Positions 1-5,013 of a stretch of 5,013 bases of DNA are shown here, piece by piece. The stretch covers positions 1 through 5,013 of the forward strand of contig CABTZM010000152.1 in NCBI GenBank assembly GCA_902489295.1, given 5' to 3'. Below the pieces are notes generated by a model that did no database searches, was not told where the DNA came from, and worked only from the letters and a program-made list of their open reading frames with translations. Position 1 is the first letter of the stretch; the number at the start of each line of letters is the position of its first letter. The DNA is from an uncultured Collinsella sp. (GTDB taxonomy: Bacteria; Actinomycetota; Coriobacteriia; Coriobacteriales; Coriobacteriaceae). The translations under genes were made by a program, and so were the position numbers.

Positions 1-977
1 CGCAGGGCGCGGATGAGGGCAAGCGCGGACTTCTGGTCCATGGCCTCGACCTCGGCGTCGTCGGCAATCTCTACGGTGCAGGTAAAGCCGGGGTCGAAGA
101 CTTCGAGCTCGGCAGTGACGTCGGCGATGATGCCCTTTGCAATCTGGGCCGCGGCCTCGGCGGCAGCGTGATCAGCGTAGACCAGCTCGGCCTTGCACTC
201 ACGGTTGATGGCGTTGTCCTTGGTGCCGCCGTTAAAGCTGACGATGGCGGGCTCGCCGGCGACCATCAGGCGATCGATGATGCGGGCCATGATGAGGTTG
301 CCGTTGCCGCGCTCCAGGTGGATGTCGGCGCCGGAGTGACCACCCAGCAGGCCGGAGATCTCGAGCGTAAGGGTGCTGCCGGTCTTGTGGTCGCGCACGA
401 TCGGGCAGGTGTAGGTAACGACGACACCGCCGGCGCAGCTGACGGTGGCCACGCCCTCCTCCTCGGAATCGAGGTTGATCATGGTACGGGCGCTAATCTG
501 GGACTTGTCGAGCGTCTCGGCGCCAACCAGGCCAGTCTCCTCGTCGGTGGTGAACACGCACTCGAGGGCCGGATGAGCAATCGAATCGTCGTTGAGCACG
601 GTGAGCATCAGAGCGACGGCGATACCGTTGTCGGCGCCCAGCGTGGTGCCGTTAGCGGTGAGGACGCCGTCCTTGACGACCAGGTCGATACCGTCGGTCG
701 CAAAGTCGTGCTCAACGGAACCCAACTTGTCGCAAACCATATCGATGTGGCCCTGCAGCATCACGGTCGGGGCATTCTCGGCGCCGGCAGATGCGGGCTT
801 GCGAATGATGACGTTGTAGACCTCGTCCTGATACACGTCGAGGCCGCGCTCCTTGGCAAACGCAACCAGGAAATCGCTGATGCCCTTCTCGTTGCCAGAC
901 CCACGGGGGATCGCGCTGATCTCCTCAAAGAAATGGAACAGCTGGGCGGGCTCGTAGCCGGTAATCTTGTAGTCCAT
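1..977 (-). CDS. pepD: Aminoacyl-histidine dipeptidase PepD (M20 family), C-terminus cut by window edge
   Basis: This is a cytosolic zinc dipeptidase of the PepD type (Xaa-His dipeptidase, broad dipeptide hydrolysis in peptide turnover). The frame starts at ATG 977-975 and stays open to the window edge, giving about 325 residues of a protein usually near 480-490. Visible family motifs are GHIDMV with H77 and D79, NGTTLGADNG with D116, TTDEETG with E146 and E147, and INLDSEEEG with D170. These match the published metal ligands and catalytic acids of Vibrio/E. coli PepD (H80, D82, D119, E149, E150, D173) with a constant offset of three. The last zinc ligand, a C-terminal histidine, would lie outside the window. 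The lid domain begins after about residue 185. The start is supported by AAGGAGG (988-982), four bases before the ATG. The gene lies 148 bases downstream of the toxin gene and probably has its own promoter. Nothing in the visible part looks broken. Confidence 0.93.
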   Translation of the reverse strand, partial: MDYKITGYEPAQLFHFFEEISAIPRGSGNEKGISDFLVAFAKERGLDVYQDEVYNVIIRKPASAGAENAPTVMLQGHIDMVCDKLGSVEHDFATDGIDLVVKDGVLTANGTTLGADNGIAVALMLTVLNDDSIAHPALECVFTTDEETGLVGAETLDKSQISARTMINLDSEEEGVATVSCAGGVVVTYTCPIVRDHKTGSTLTLEISGLLGGHSGADIHLERGNGNLIMARIIDRLMVAGEPAIVSFNGGTKDNAINRECKAELVYADHAAAEAAAQIAKGIIADVTAELEVFDPGFTCTVEIADDAEVEAMDQKSALALIRAL

Positions 978-1021
978 GGTGCCTCCTTGGCGCAACTGGT
1001 TAGACAGTAAGACATGCGACT

Positions 1022-1050
1022 TGTATATTCCCAGACTTTGCGTGCATAAA
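1022..1050 (-). promoter_or_regulatory. Candidate promoter for pepD
   Basis: On the minus strand TATACA (1027-1022) lies 17 bases downstream of TTTATG (1050-1045). The -10 matches the sigma-70 consensus at four of six positions and the -35 at three of six, so the spacing is ideal but the boxes are weak. Transcription would start near 1015, giving a leader of about 38 bases before the pepD ATG. No intrinsic terminator is visible after the toxin gene, so pepD could also be read from upstream. Confidence 0.3.
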
Positions 1051-1105
1051 CCAGTCGAAAACGCCGAGCGCTCTCGCATCATCGGCTAACGGTGAGGAAA
1101 CGTCA

Positions 1106-1121
1106 CTTTATCAAGATAAAG
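1106..1121. repeat. Perfect 7-bp palindrome CTTTATC-AA-GATAAAG
   Basis: The arms 1106-1112 and 1115-1121 are perfect inverted copies around a two-base centre, and the palindrome begins four bases past the toxin stop codon. As RNA it could form only a weak AT-rich stem, and no U-run follows in the minus direction, so it is a poor intrinsic terminator. A protein-binding site upstream of pepD is an alternative. Its function is unknown. Confidence 0.45.
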
Positions 1122-1125
1122 CAGC

Positions 1126-1647
1126 TTAGACGGGCCGCGCCGAAGGGACGTTGGACCCTTCAACCAGCCTCAACGCCTGTTGAACGTTAATGCATACACC
1201 ATTGGTATGTTTAATAAGATTCTTGTCCTCCGTCACGACGTAATCGGCATCAATGCGATTGGCGACGCCCAGCATCAGGTCGTCCTCGAAGTCGTTGTGA
1301 TGATACTTGAACACAAAGGAGTCGAAGACCTCGTCTGCACCGACCGGCGCGATGAGGGCGAGCTCGCGCATCTGCCGAACGCATGCCCAGGCCGTTTCGT
1401 CCGCCGCCGCAATGGCGTTATCGCTCAGCAAACCATTCTTCCTTCGGCACTCCCTCTTAATCGCCGCCGAGACAAGATACGAGACATCTTTGACCGAAAG
1501 AGACGAGGCAAACAGGGCAATCTGCTCCGAGACATCGGCAATCTCGAATAGACGGGCGACATCCGCTGTCCGGTCCGACCTTCCAGAAAAGTAATCCATC
1601 CATACGTTGGTGTCGATGAGCAACTTGAGAATGCCGTCTGCACTCAT
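1126..1647 (-). CDS. PIN-domain ribonuclease toxin of a type II toxin-antitoxin pair
   Basis: The protein has about 173 residues and a PIN fold, so it is expected to be a Mg-dependent RNase that cleaves RNA when freed from its antitoxin. The N-terminal LLIDTN motif gives the first metal-binding acid, D12. The segment NDFEDDL (about 118-124) supplies the central acids and VVTED (137-141) the C-terminal acid. The helix-start segment SSLSVKDVSYL (about 48-58) resembles the VapC-like PIN subgroup that carries SxLSVxxxYY here instead of the usual glutamate; only D54 is acidic at this place. The chosen ATG (1647-1645) overlaps the antitoxin stop as ATGA, typical of translational coupling. An in-frame GTG at 1659 would add four residues and has a GGAG 11 bases upstream, so it is possible. 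The stop is TAA at 1126. The target RNA cannot be predicted from sequence. Confidence 0.85.
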   Translation of the reverse strand: MSADGILKLLIDTNVWMDYFSGRSDRTADVARLFEIADVSEQIALFASSLSVKDVSYLVSAAIKRECRRKNGLLSDNAIAAADETAWACVRQMRELALIAPVGADEVFDSFVFKYHHNDFEDDLMLGVANRIDADYVVTEDKNLIKHTNGVCINVQQALRLVEGSNVPSARPV

Positions 1648-2003
1648 AGCTCCACCCACTCGGGATAGCGCTCCGCCATTGCTTCCTCATAGAGGTCATC
1701 GTAGTCACCCGAGAGGTCGGGAACAGGGATGCCGTATTTGAGGCACGCATCGCGCACGATGTGGCTGCCCTGCGTAACCCTTGATTCCACCGACGCAGTC
1801 GCTGGCACGTTAGAGCTCGGTGCCGCAACCCCCGATCTCGAGGGCATGCATCCGTTGACGACCAGATATTCCCAAAGTGTCCGCACCGCTTGAGACGGCG
1901 TCATGCCGATATGCGCCAGCACGGCGTCCCCAGCCTCTTTGAGTTGGCGATCCATGCGCACATTCATCTGGACCGGCCGTGAGTCGAGTACCGATATAGG
2001 CAT
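1644..2003 (-). CDS. RelB/DinJ-like ribbon-helix-helix antitoxin
   Basis: This 119-residue protein is the upstream partner of the PIN toxin and probably neutralises it and represses the shared promoter. Residues 11-17 (VQMNVRM) fit the DNA-contacting beta strand of a ribbon-helix-helix fold. Residues 18-32 and 35-49 (TPSQAVRTLWEYLVV) form its two helices, and the GMTPSQA turn is typical of RelB/DinJ antitoxins. After residue 50 a low-complexity Ser/Ala/Pro linker leads to an acidic, aromatic C-terminal tail (about 95-119, with DYDDLYEEA and ERYPEWVEL), the likely toxin-binding part. The protein is longer than the roughly 85-95 residues common in the family. The ATG at 2003 has AAGGAG (2014-2009) five bases upstream. 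It ends in TGA at 1644, overlapping the toxin start. DinJ-type antitoxins usually partner RelE/YafQ-like toxins, so the PIN partner is less usual. The family call is by motif only. Confidence 0.85.
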   Translation of the reverse strand: MPISVLDSRPVQMNVRMDRQLKEAGDAVLAHIGMTPSQAVRTLWEYLVVNGCMPSRSGVAAPSSNVPATASVESRVTQGSHIVRDACLKYGIPVPDLSGDYDDLYEEAMAERYPEWVEL

Positions 2004-2015
2004 GCTAGCTCCTTC

Positions 2016-2046
2016 TGCTATACATATTTATATTTCGAGTATAGCA
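2016..2046 (-). promoter_or_regulatory. Toxin-antitoxin promoter inside an 8-bp inverted-repeat operator
   Basis: TGCTATAC (2016-2023) and GTATAGCA (2039-2046) are perfect inverted copies separated by 15 AT-rich bases. Read on the minus strand, the upstream arm contains TGCTATACT, an extended -10 (TG-N-TATACT, five of six in the hexamer; hexamer at 2043-2038). Transcription would start near 2031, leaving a leader of about 28 bases before the antitoxin ATG. No good -35 is seen: the position 17 bases upstream lies in the clpC terminator, which fits an extended -10 promoter. Arms that cover the -10 and the start region fit autorepression by the ribbon-helix-helix antitoxin, which is an inference from the family. 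Confidence 0.6.
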
Positions 2047-2058
2047 CCATTTACTCAT

Positions 2059-2090
2059 AAAAAAGGGGCGCCCCGACAGGAGTGCCCCTT
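2059..2090 (-). terminator. Intrinsic terminator of clpC
   Basis: On the minus strand, AAGGGGC (2090-2084) pairs with GCGCCCCTT-side bases to make a 7-bp stem. After one A/C mismatch there are four more pairs (one G-U) and a TGTC loop. The stem runs straight into six T residues (2064-2059). It begins 19 bases after the clpC stop codon (2112-2110), so clpC appears to end its own transcript. The hairpin directly precedes the toxin-antitoxin promoter. Confidence 0.88.
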
Positions 2091-2109
2091 CGCAAAGCTA
2101 TGTTAACCC

Positions 2110-4752
2110 CTACAGCGCGCCGGAACCGGCTTGCATCATGCCGCCGGGGCCCGAGGTCACGCCGCCGCTCACGGGCGCGGCGTTGCCGGTGTGCGGTGCC
2201 GCCGGGGCGGTATCGCCGCCGAGCGTGCCCGCCGGACGCGGTGCCGGGATCTCGCCCGTGCCGTGGCTAAAGACAAACTTGCCATCGGCCACGTCGCACA
2301 GGACGGTATCGCCCTCGCCCCACTCGCCGGCCAGAAGCTCCTCGGACAGCGGGTCCTCGATGAGCTTTTGGATGGCACGACGCAGCGGACGCGCACCGTT
2401 GGTGAGGTCGGTACCCTCGGCCACGATCTTGTCGTACGCCGCATCGGTGAGCTTGATGTTCATGCCGTTGGCAATCAAACGCTGACGCAGGTCGTCCACC
2501 AGCAGGTGCGCGATCTTGGTGAGATTCTCGCCCGAGAGCTTCTGGAACACCACAATATCGTCGATACGATTGAGCAGCTCGGGGCGGAACAAGCGCTTGA
2601 GCTCGCCCATCGCGCGGCCGCGGATCTCGCTCGACGTGAGACCCTGCTCGCCGGTGGTGCCAAAGCCAACGCTCGCATCCTGCGCAATCTCGCGGGCGCC
2701 CACGTTGGACGTCATGATGATCACGGTGTTGCGGAAGTCGACCGTCTTGCCCTGGCTATCGGTCAGGCGACCCTCCTCCAGCACCTGCAGCAAGATGTTG
2801 AAGATATCGGGGTGCGCCTTCTCGATCTCGTCGAACAGCACGACCGAGTACGGGTGGCGACGAACGGCCTTGGTGAGCTGGCCGCCCTCGTCGTGACCAA
2901 CGTAACCCGGAGGGCTACCGATGAGCTTGGAGACCTCGAACTCGCTACCGAACTCGGACATGTCGAAGCTGATGAGCGCGTCCTTGCTGCCAAAGAGGTA
3001 CTCGGCGAGCGTCTTGGCGAGTTCGGTCTTGCCCGTACCGGTAGGACCCAGGAAGATAAAGCTGCCGCCGGGGCGACGCGGATCCTTGAGCGGTGAGCGG
3101 CTGCGGCGCACGGCCTTGGCAACAGCCTCGACAGCCTCGTCCTGACCGATGATGCGCGTCTTGAGCACGCTTTCGGCCTGCAGCAGGCGACGGCTCTCGC
3201 TCTCGGTGAGCGAAGACACCGGCACGCCAGAGGTCACGGACACGATGTCGGCAATCTGGCTCACGTCAATAGTGAGCGGGCTGGCGTCGAGCTCGGCGGT
3301 CCAGGCAGCCTTGGCCTCGGCGAGCTCAATCTCGGCAGCCTTCTGCTGCTCGGTAATCTCGGCGGCCTTGTTCATGTCATCGCTCTCGGTGGCCTCCTGC
3401 GCGGCGGCCTTGAGCTCCTCTATGCGATGCTCGGCCTCGCGCACCGGCTCGGGCGCGCGATTCGCGGCGATGCGGGCGCGGGCACCGGCCTCGTCGATGA
3501 GGTCGATGGCCTTATCGGGCAGGAAGCGATCCTGGATGTAGCGGTTGGAAAGGTTCGCGGCGGCCTCGATAGCACCCTGCGTATAGCGCACATGGTGGTG
3601 CTCCTCGTAGCGCGGCTTGAGCGCGGTCAGGATCTTGACCGTGTCCTCGACGCTCGGCTCCTCGACATCGATGGTCTGGAAGCGGCGCTCAAAGGCCGGA
3701 TCTTTAGTGAGGTACTTACGGAACTCCTCGGCCGTGGTGGCACCAATGATCTGGAAAGCACCGCGCGCGAGCACGGGCTTGAGCATGGAGCTCGCATCGA
3801 TAGAACCCTCGGCAGAACCGGCACCGATGATGGTGTGCATCTCATCGATAAACAAGATGACGTCGTCGGCCTCGGTTGCCTCCTGGATCACGTTCTTGAG
3901 GCGCTCCTCGAACTCACCGCGATACTTGGCGCCCGCAACGAGACCCGGCAGGTCGAGCGTCCAGATATTCTGGTTCATGAGGTTCTCGGGCACGTTGCCG
4001 GCAGCAATCTGTTGCGCCAGTCCCTCGACGATGGCCGTTTTGCCCACGCCGGGATCGCCCAGGATAAGAGGGTTGTTCTTGGTGCGGCGCGAAAGGATCT
4101 CCATCATACGCTGGACTTCCTTTTCGCGGCCGATCACCGGATCGAGTTCGCCGTCGCGCGCCTTTTGCGTGAGGTTGGTGGCGAACTGCTTGAGCGTGTC
4201 GGTGCCGCTCCCCTTTTGCTGGGAGGCATCCGAGCCGCTAAAGAACGGCAGGCCCGTACCGGGACGACCAGCACCGGCGCCAGCGAGCGGACGCTTCTTA
4301 TCCTGGTCCTTGGCGGTGAGTTTCTCGATAGCCTTTTTGATGGAGGCGGACGACACACCCAGGCGCATGAGGATGTCCATGGCCATGCCGTTGCCCTCTT
4401 CGACGATGCCGATCAGCAAGTGCTCGGTCGACACGTAGGTCTGGTTGTTCTCACGCGCCACGCGGAATGAACGCTCCATCACGCTGATGACGAGCGGCGT
4501 AAAGGCGAGCTTGGCCGCCTCGGTCTCCTCACTGGGCTCGGGAACCGTGGTCTGGACCTCTTTAAGAGTATCCATGATGTCGTCGTAGGAGATATCGAGC
4601 GAACGCAGTGCCTCGGCGGCAATGCCCTCGTCCTCCTTGGCGAGTGCGAGCAGCAGGTGCTCGGTACCCACCTTATTTGAGTGAAGATCGAGCGCTTCTT
4701 GCTTGGCCATGGACATGACCTTGCGCGCGCGATCGGTAAAACGGTCTAACAT
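2110..4752 (-). CDS. clpC: ATP-dependent Clp protease ATP-binding subunit ClpC
   Basis: ClpC is a cytosolic hexameric AAA+ unfoldase that feeds misfolded or tagged proteins into ClpP. The 880-residue product shows two Clp N-terminal repeats (about 3-65 and 80-145) and a flexible Gly-rich linker (about 148-185). The first AAA+ module has Walker A GDPGVGKT (232-239), pore loop KYRGE (276-280), Walker B ILFIDE (299-304) and arginine fingers near R356/R357. A short UVR-type coiled middle segment follows (about 436-485), which marks ClpC rather than ClpB. The second module has Walker A GPTGTGKT (569-576), pore loop GYVG (616-619), Walker B VVLFDE (637-642), R729 in LLNRID and sensor-2 GARPLRR (786-792). 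The VGF tripeptide at 695-697 is the expected ClpP-docking loop. The tail after about 832 is Gly/Pro/Ala-rich and low complexity. The ATG has AGAGGA centred about eight bases upstream. The gene ends in TAG and its own terminator. No active residue is missing. Confidence 0.97.
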   Translation of the reverse strand: MLDRFTDRARKVMSMAKQEALDLHSNKVGTEHLLLALAKEDEGIAAEALRSLDISYDDIMDTLKEVQTTVPEPSEETEAAKLAFTPLVISVMERSFRVARENNQTYVSTEHLLIGIVEEGNGMAMDILMRLGVSSASIKKAIEKLTAKDQDKKRPLAGAGAGRPGTGLPFFSGSDASQQKGSGTDTLKQFATNLTQKARDGELDPVIGREKEVQRMMEILSRRTKNNPLILGDPGVGKTAIVEGLAQQIAAGNVPENLMNQNIWTLDLPGLVAGAKYRGEFEERLKNVIQEATEADDVILFIDEMHTIIGAGSAEGSIDASSMLKPVLARGAFQIIGATTAEEFRKYLTKDPAFERRFQTIDVEEPSVEDTVKILTALKPRYEEHHHVRYTQGAIEAAANLSNRYIQDRFLPDKAIDLIDEAGARARIAANRAPEPVREAEHRIEELKAAAQEATESDDMNKAAEITEQQKAAEIELAEAKAAWTAELDASPLTIDVSQIADIVSVTSGVPVSSLTESESRRLLQAESVLKTRIIGQDEAVEAVAKAVRRSRSPLKDPRRPGGSFIFLGPTGTGKTELAKTLAEYLFGSKDALISFDMSEFGSEFEVSKLIGSPPGYVGHDEGGQLTKAVRRHPYSVVLFDEIEKAHPDIFNILLQVLEEGRLTDSQGKTVDFRNTVIIMTSNVGAREIAQDASVGFGTTGEQGLTSSEIRGRAMGELKRLFRPELLNRIDDIVVFQKLSGENLTKIAHLLVDDLRQRLIANGMNIKLTDAAYDKIVAEGTDLTNGARPLRRAIQKLIEDPLSEELLAGEWGEGDTVLCDVADGKFVFSHGTGEIPAPRPAGTLGGDTAPAAPHTGNAAPVSGGVTSGPGGMMQAGSGAL

Positions 4753-4753
4753 G

Positions 4754-4776
4754 CTAGTTCCTCTTAGACGAGCTAG
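4754..4776 (-). promoter_or_regulatory. clpC ribosome-binding site within a possible small stem
   Basis: The clpC Shine-Dalgarno AGAGGA (4764-4759) precedes the ATG by six bases. In the mRNA, CTAG (4776-4773) can pair with CTAG (4757-4754), and CTC (4772-4770) with GAG of the Shine-Dalgarno (4763-4761). This gives seven pairs with a GAA bulge and a six-base loop. Such a weak stem could partly hide the site and open with temperature. The ribosome-binding site itself is secure; the stem and any regulatory role are speculative. Confidence 0.4.
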
Positions 4777-4787
4777 TTTTTCAAACG

Positions 4788-4814
4788 CAAAGCGCCACTC
4801 GTGGCGGCGCTTTG
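4788..4814. other. GC-rich hairpin in the clpC leader
   Basis: CAAAGCGCC (4788-4796) and GGCGCTTTG (4806-4814) form a perfect 9-bp stem around a nine-base loop. An alternative fold pairs GCCAC with GTGGC around a TC loop, adding stem length with a three-base bulge. In the clpC direction it is followed by CGTTTGAAAAAC, without a U-run, so it is not a good terminator for an upstream gene. In the plus direction TCTCTTT follows, but no plus-strand gene is seen. It lies 36 bases before the clpC start and may be a leader structure or an operator. Confidence 0.6.
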
Positions 4815-4825
4815 GTCTCTTTACC

Positions 4826-4840
4826 CATATGGAGTATATG
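4826..4840 (-). promoter_or_regulatory. Candidate clpC -10 box in a small inverted repeat
   Basis: TATACT (4838-4833, minus strand) matches the sigma-70 -10 at five of six positions and would give a leader of about 75 bases containing the GC-rich hairpin. It sits in an inverted repeat, CATAT-N5-ATATG (4826-4840). I find no convincing -35: the hexamer 17 bases upstream reads AGGAAA. Transcription may depend on an activator or an alternative sigma factor, or the true promoter may lie further upstream. No CIRCE, HspR-type or complete CtsR operator is seen nearby. Confidence 0.3.
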
Positions 4841-4923
4841 TTAACCGTTGGGACCTTTCCTGCCCGTAGCCGCTCGACAACGTCTACAAAAAAGGAATTG
4901 CCAGGTGCGTCTGCATCGGCCCA

Positions 4924-4935
4924 ACGAGCGTGGAT
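4924..4935. repeat. Direct repeat ACGAGCGTGGAT, copy 1
   Basis: These 12 bases recur exactly at 4953-4964, 29 bases further on. The flanking context is CCAACGAGCGTGG, an imperfect palindrome. The function is unknown; it belongs to the repeat-rich block upstream of clpC. Confidence 0.6.
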
Positions 4936-4952
4936 TTTCGGACACCCATTCC

Positions 4953-4964
4953 ACGAGCGTGGAT
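4953..4964. repeat. Direct repeat ACGAGCGTGGAT, copy 2
   Basis: This is the second exact copy. Here the context CCACGAGCGTGG (4951-4962) is a perfect 5-bp palindrome around AG, and the copy runs into the left arm of the long inverted repeat. Two near-palindromic sites 29 bases apart could be tandem protein-binding sites or part of a repeated element. Confidence 0.6.
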
Positions 4965-5013
4965 AATCTCCCGTTTTGAGCCCGTAAACAGGTCAAAAAC
5001 GGGAGATTATCCA
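4960..5013. repeat. 18-bp perfect inverted repeat at the window edge
   Basis: TGGATAATCTCCCGTTTT (4960-4977) is perfectly complementary to AAAACGGGAGATTATCCA (4996-5013), with an 18-base spacer. The repeat ends exactly at the window edge and may extend beyond it. As RNA it would make a very stable stem-loop in either direction. In the minus direction no U-run follows the stem, so it is not a classic intrinsic terminator. Possibilities are the end of a dispersed repeat element, a structured RNA, or a transcript-end stem for an upstream gene outside the window. Confidence 0.8.

Noticed and set aside
168..1010. 280-codon plus-strand open frame
   Set aside because: It is antisense to pepD, whose minus-strand product carries clear M20 catalytic motifs; the plus product is a repetitive Gly/Ala/Val/Asp/His-rich sequence typical of a shadow frame.
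1180..1551. 123-codon plus-strand open frame across the toxin
   Set aside because: It is antisense to the PIN toxin, which has motif support, and shows no ribosome-binding site or family signature.
2131..3096. 321-codon plus-strand open frame
   Set aside because: It lies wholly inside clpC on the opposite strand and has low-complexity Arg/Leu/Ala/Val composition with no recognisable domain.
3427..4470. 347-codon plus-strand open frame
   Set aside because: It is antisense to the ClpC N-terminal half and first AAA+ module; it reflects GC-rich codon structure rather than a gene.
4788..4814. Leader hairpin as an intrinsic terminator of an upstream gene
   Set aside because: In the minus direction it is followed by CGTTTGAAAAAC rather than a U-run, and it lies downstream of the candidate clpC -10.
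4703..4966. 87-codon plus-strand open frame starting inside clpC
   Set aside because: It begins within the clpC coding region, crosses the clpC leader hairpin and repeats, and its product resembles no family I know.
4991..4997. GGTCAAA, a CtsR heptad half-site upstream of clpC
   Set aside because: A CtsR operator needs two heptads separated by three bases; the next bases after the spacer are GGGAGAT. It also lies in the long inverted repeat, far from the candidate promoter.
4924..5013. CRISPR-like repeats
   Set aside because: There are only two 12-bp direct copies with one 17-base gap and no further units, far below an array.

Overview
The window looks chromosomal and comes from a moderately GC-rich Gram-positive bacterium. 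The full-length ClpC with two N-terminal Clp repeats and a UVR-type middle segment, the AGGAGG-type ribosome-binding sites and the codon choice suggest an actinobacterium of the class Coriobacteriia, perhaps Collinsella or a relative. That placement is an inference from protein character, not a database match. All genes I accept are read from the minus strand. Several long plus-strand open frames are antisense shadows of the GC-rich genes.

In the direction of transcription (right to left), bases 5013 to 4753 form a noncoding stretch of about 260 bases upstream of clpC. It holds an 18-bp perfect inverted repeat that reaches the window edge, a 12-bp direct repeat, a candidate -10 box, a GC-rich hairpin and a small stem that could cover the clpC ribosome-binding site. 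Next comes clpC (4752-2110), a complete 880-residue AAA+ unfoldase with both ATPase modules intact, closed by a strong intrinsic terminator (2090-2059). Immediately after it lies a compact two-gene type II toxin-antitoxin operon with its own extended -10 promoter inside an 8-bp inverted repeat. It encodes a RelB/DinJ-like ribbon-helix-helix antitoxin (2003-1644) and a PIN-domain ribonuclease toxin (1647-1126), overlapping by ATGA. A 148-base gap with a short palindrome and a weak candidate promoter leads to pepD, an M20-family aminoacyl-histidine dipeptidase whose last third lies outside the window.

ClpC and PepD are housekeeping proteins of protein quality control and peptide turnover. The toxin-antitoxin cassette between them has lower GC in places (24 of 60 bases in 1201-1260, against 36 of 60 in clpC at 3001-3060) and is the accessory part of the window. 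Its antitoxin family is usually paired with RelE/YafQ-type toxins, so pairing with a PIN nuclease is the most notable gene-level observation. Antitoxins of this kind are typically destroyed by Clp or Lon proteases, so its position beside clpC is suggestive but does not prove a link. I do not see a clearly new multi-gene system. The least explained DNA is the repeat-rich block upstream of clpC.
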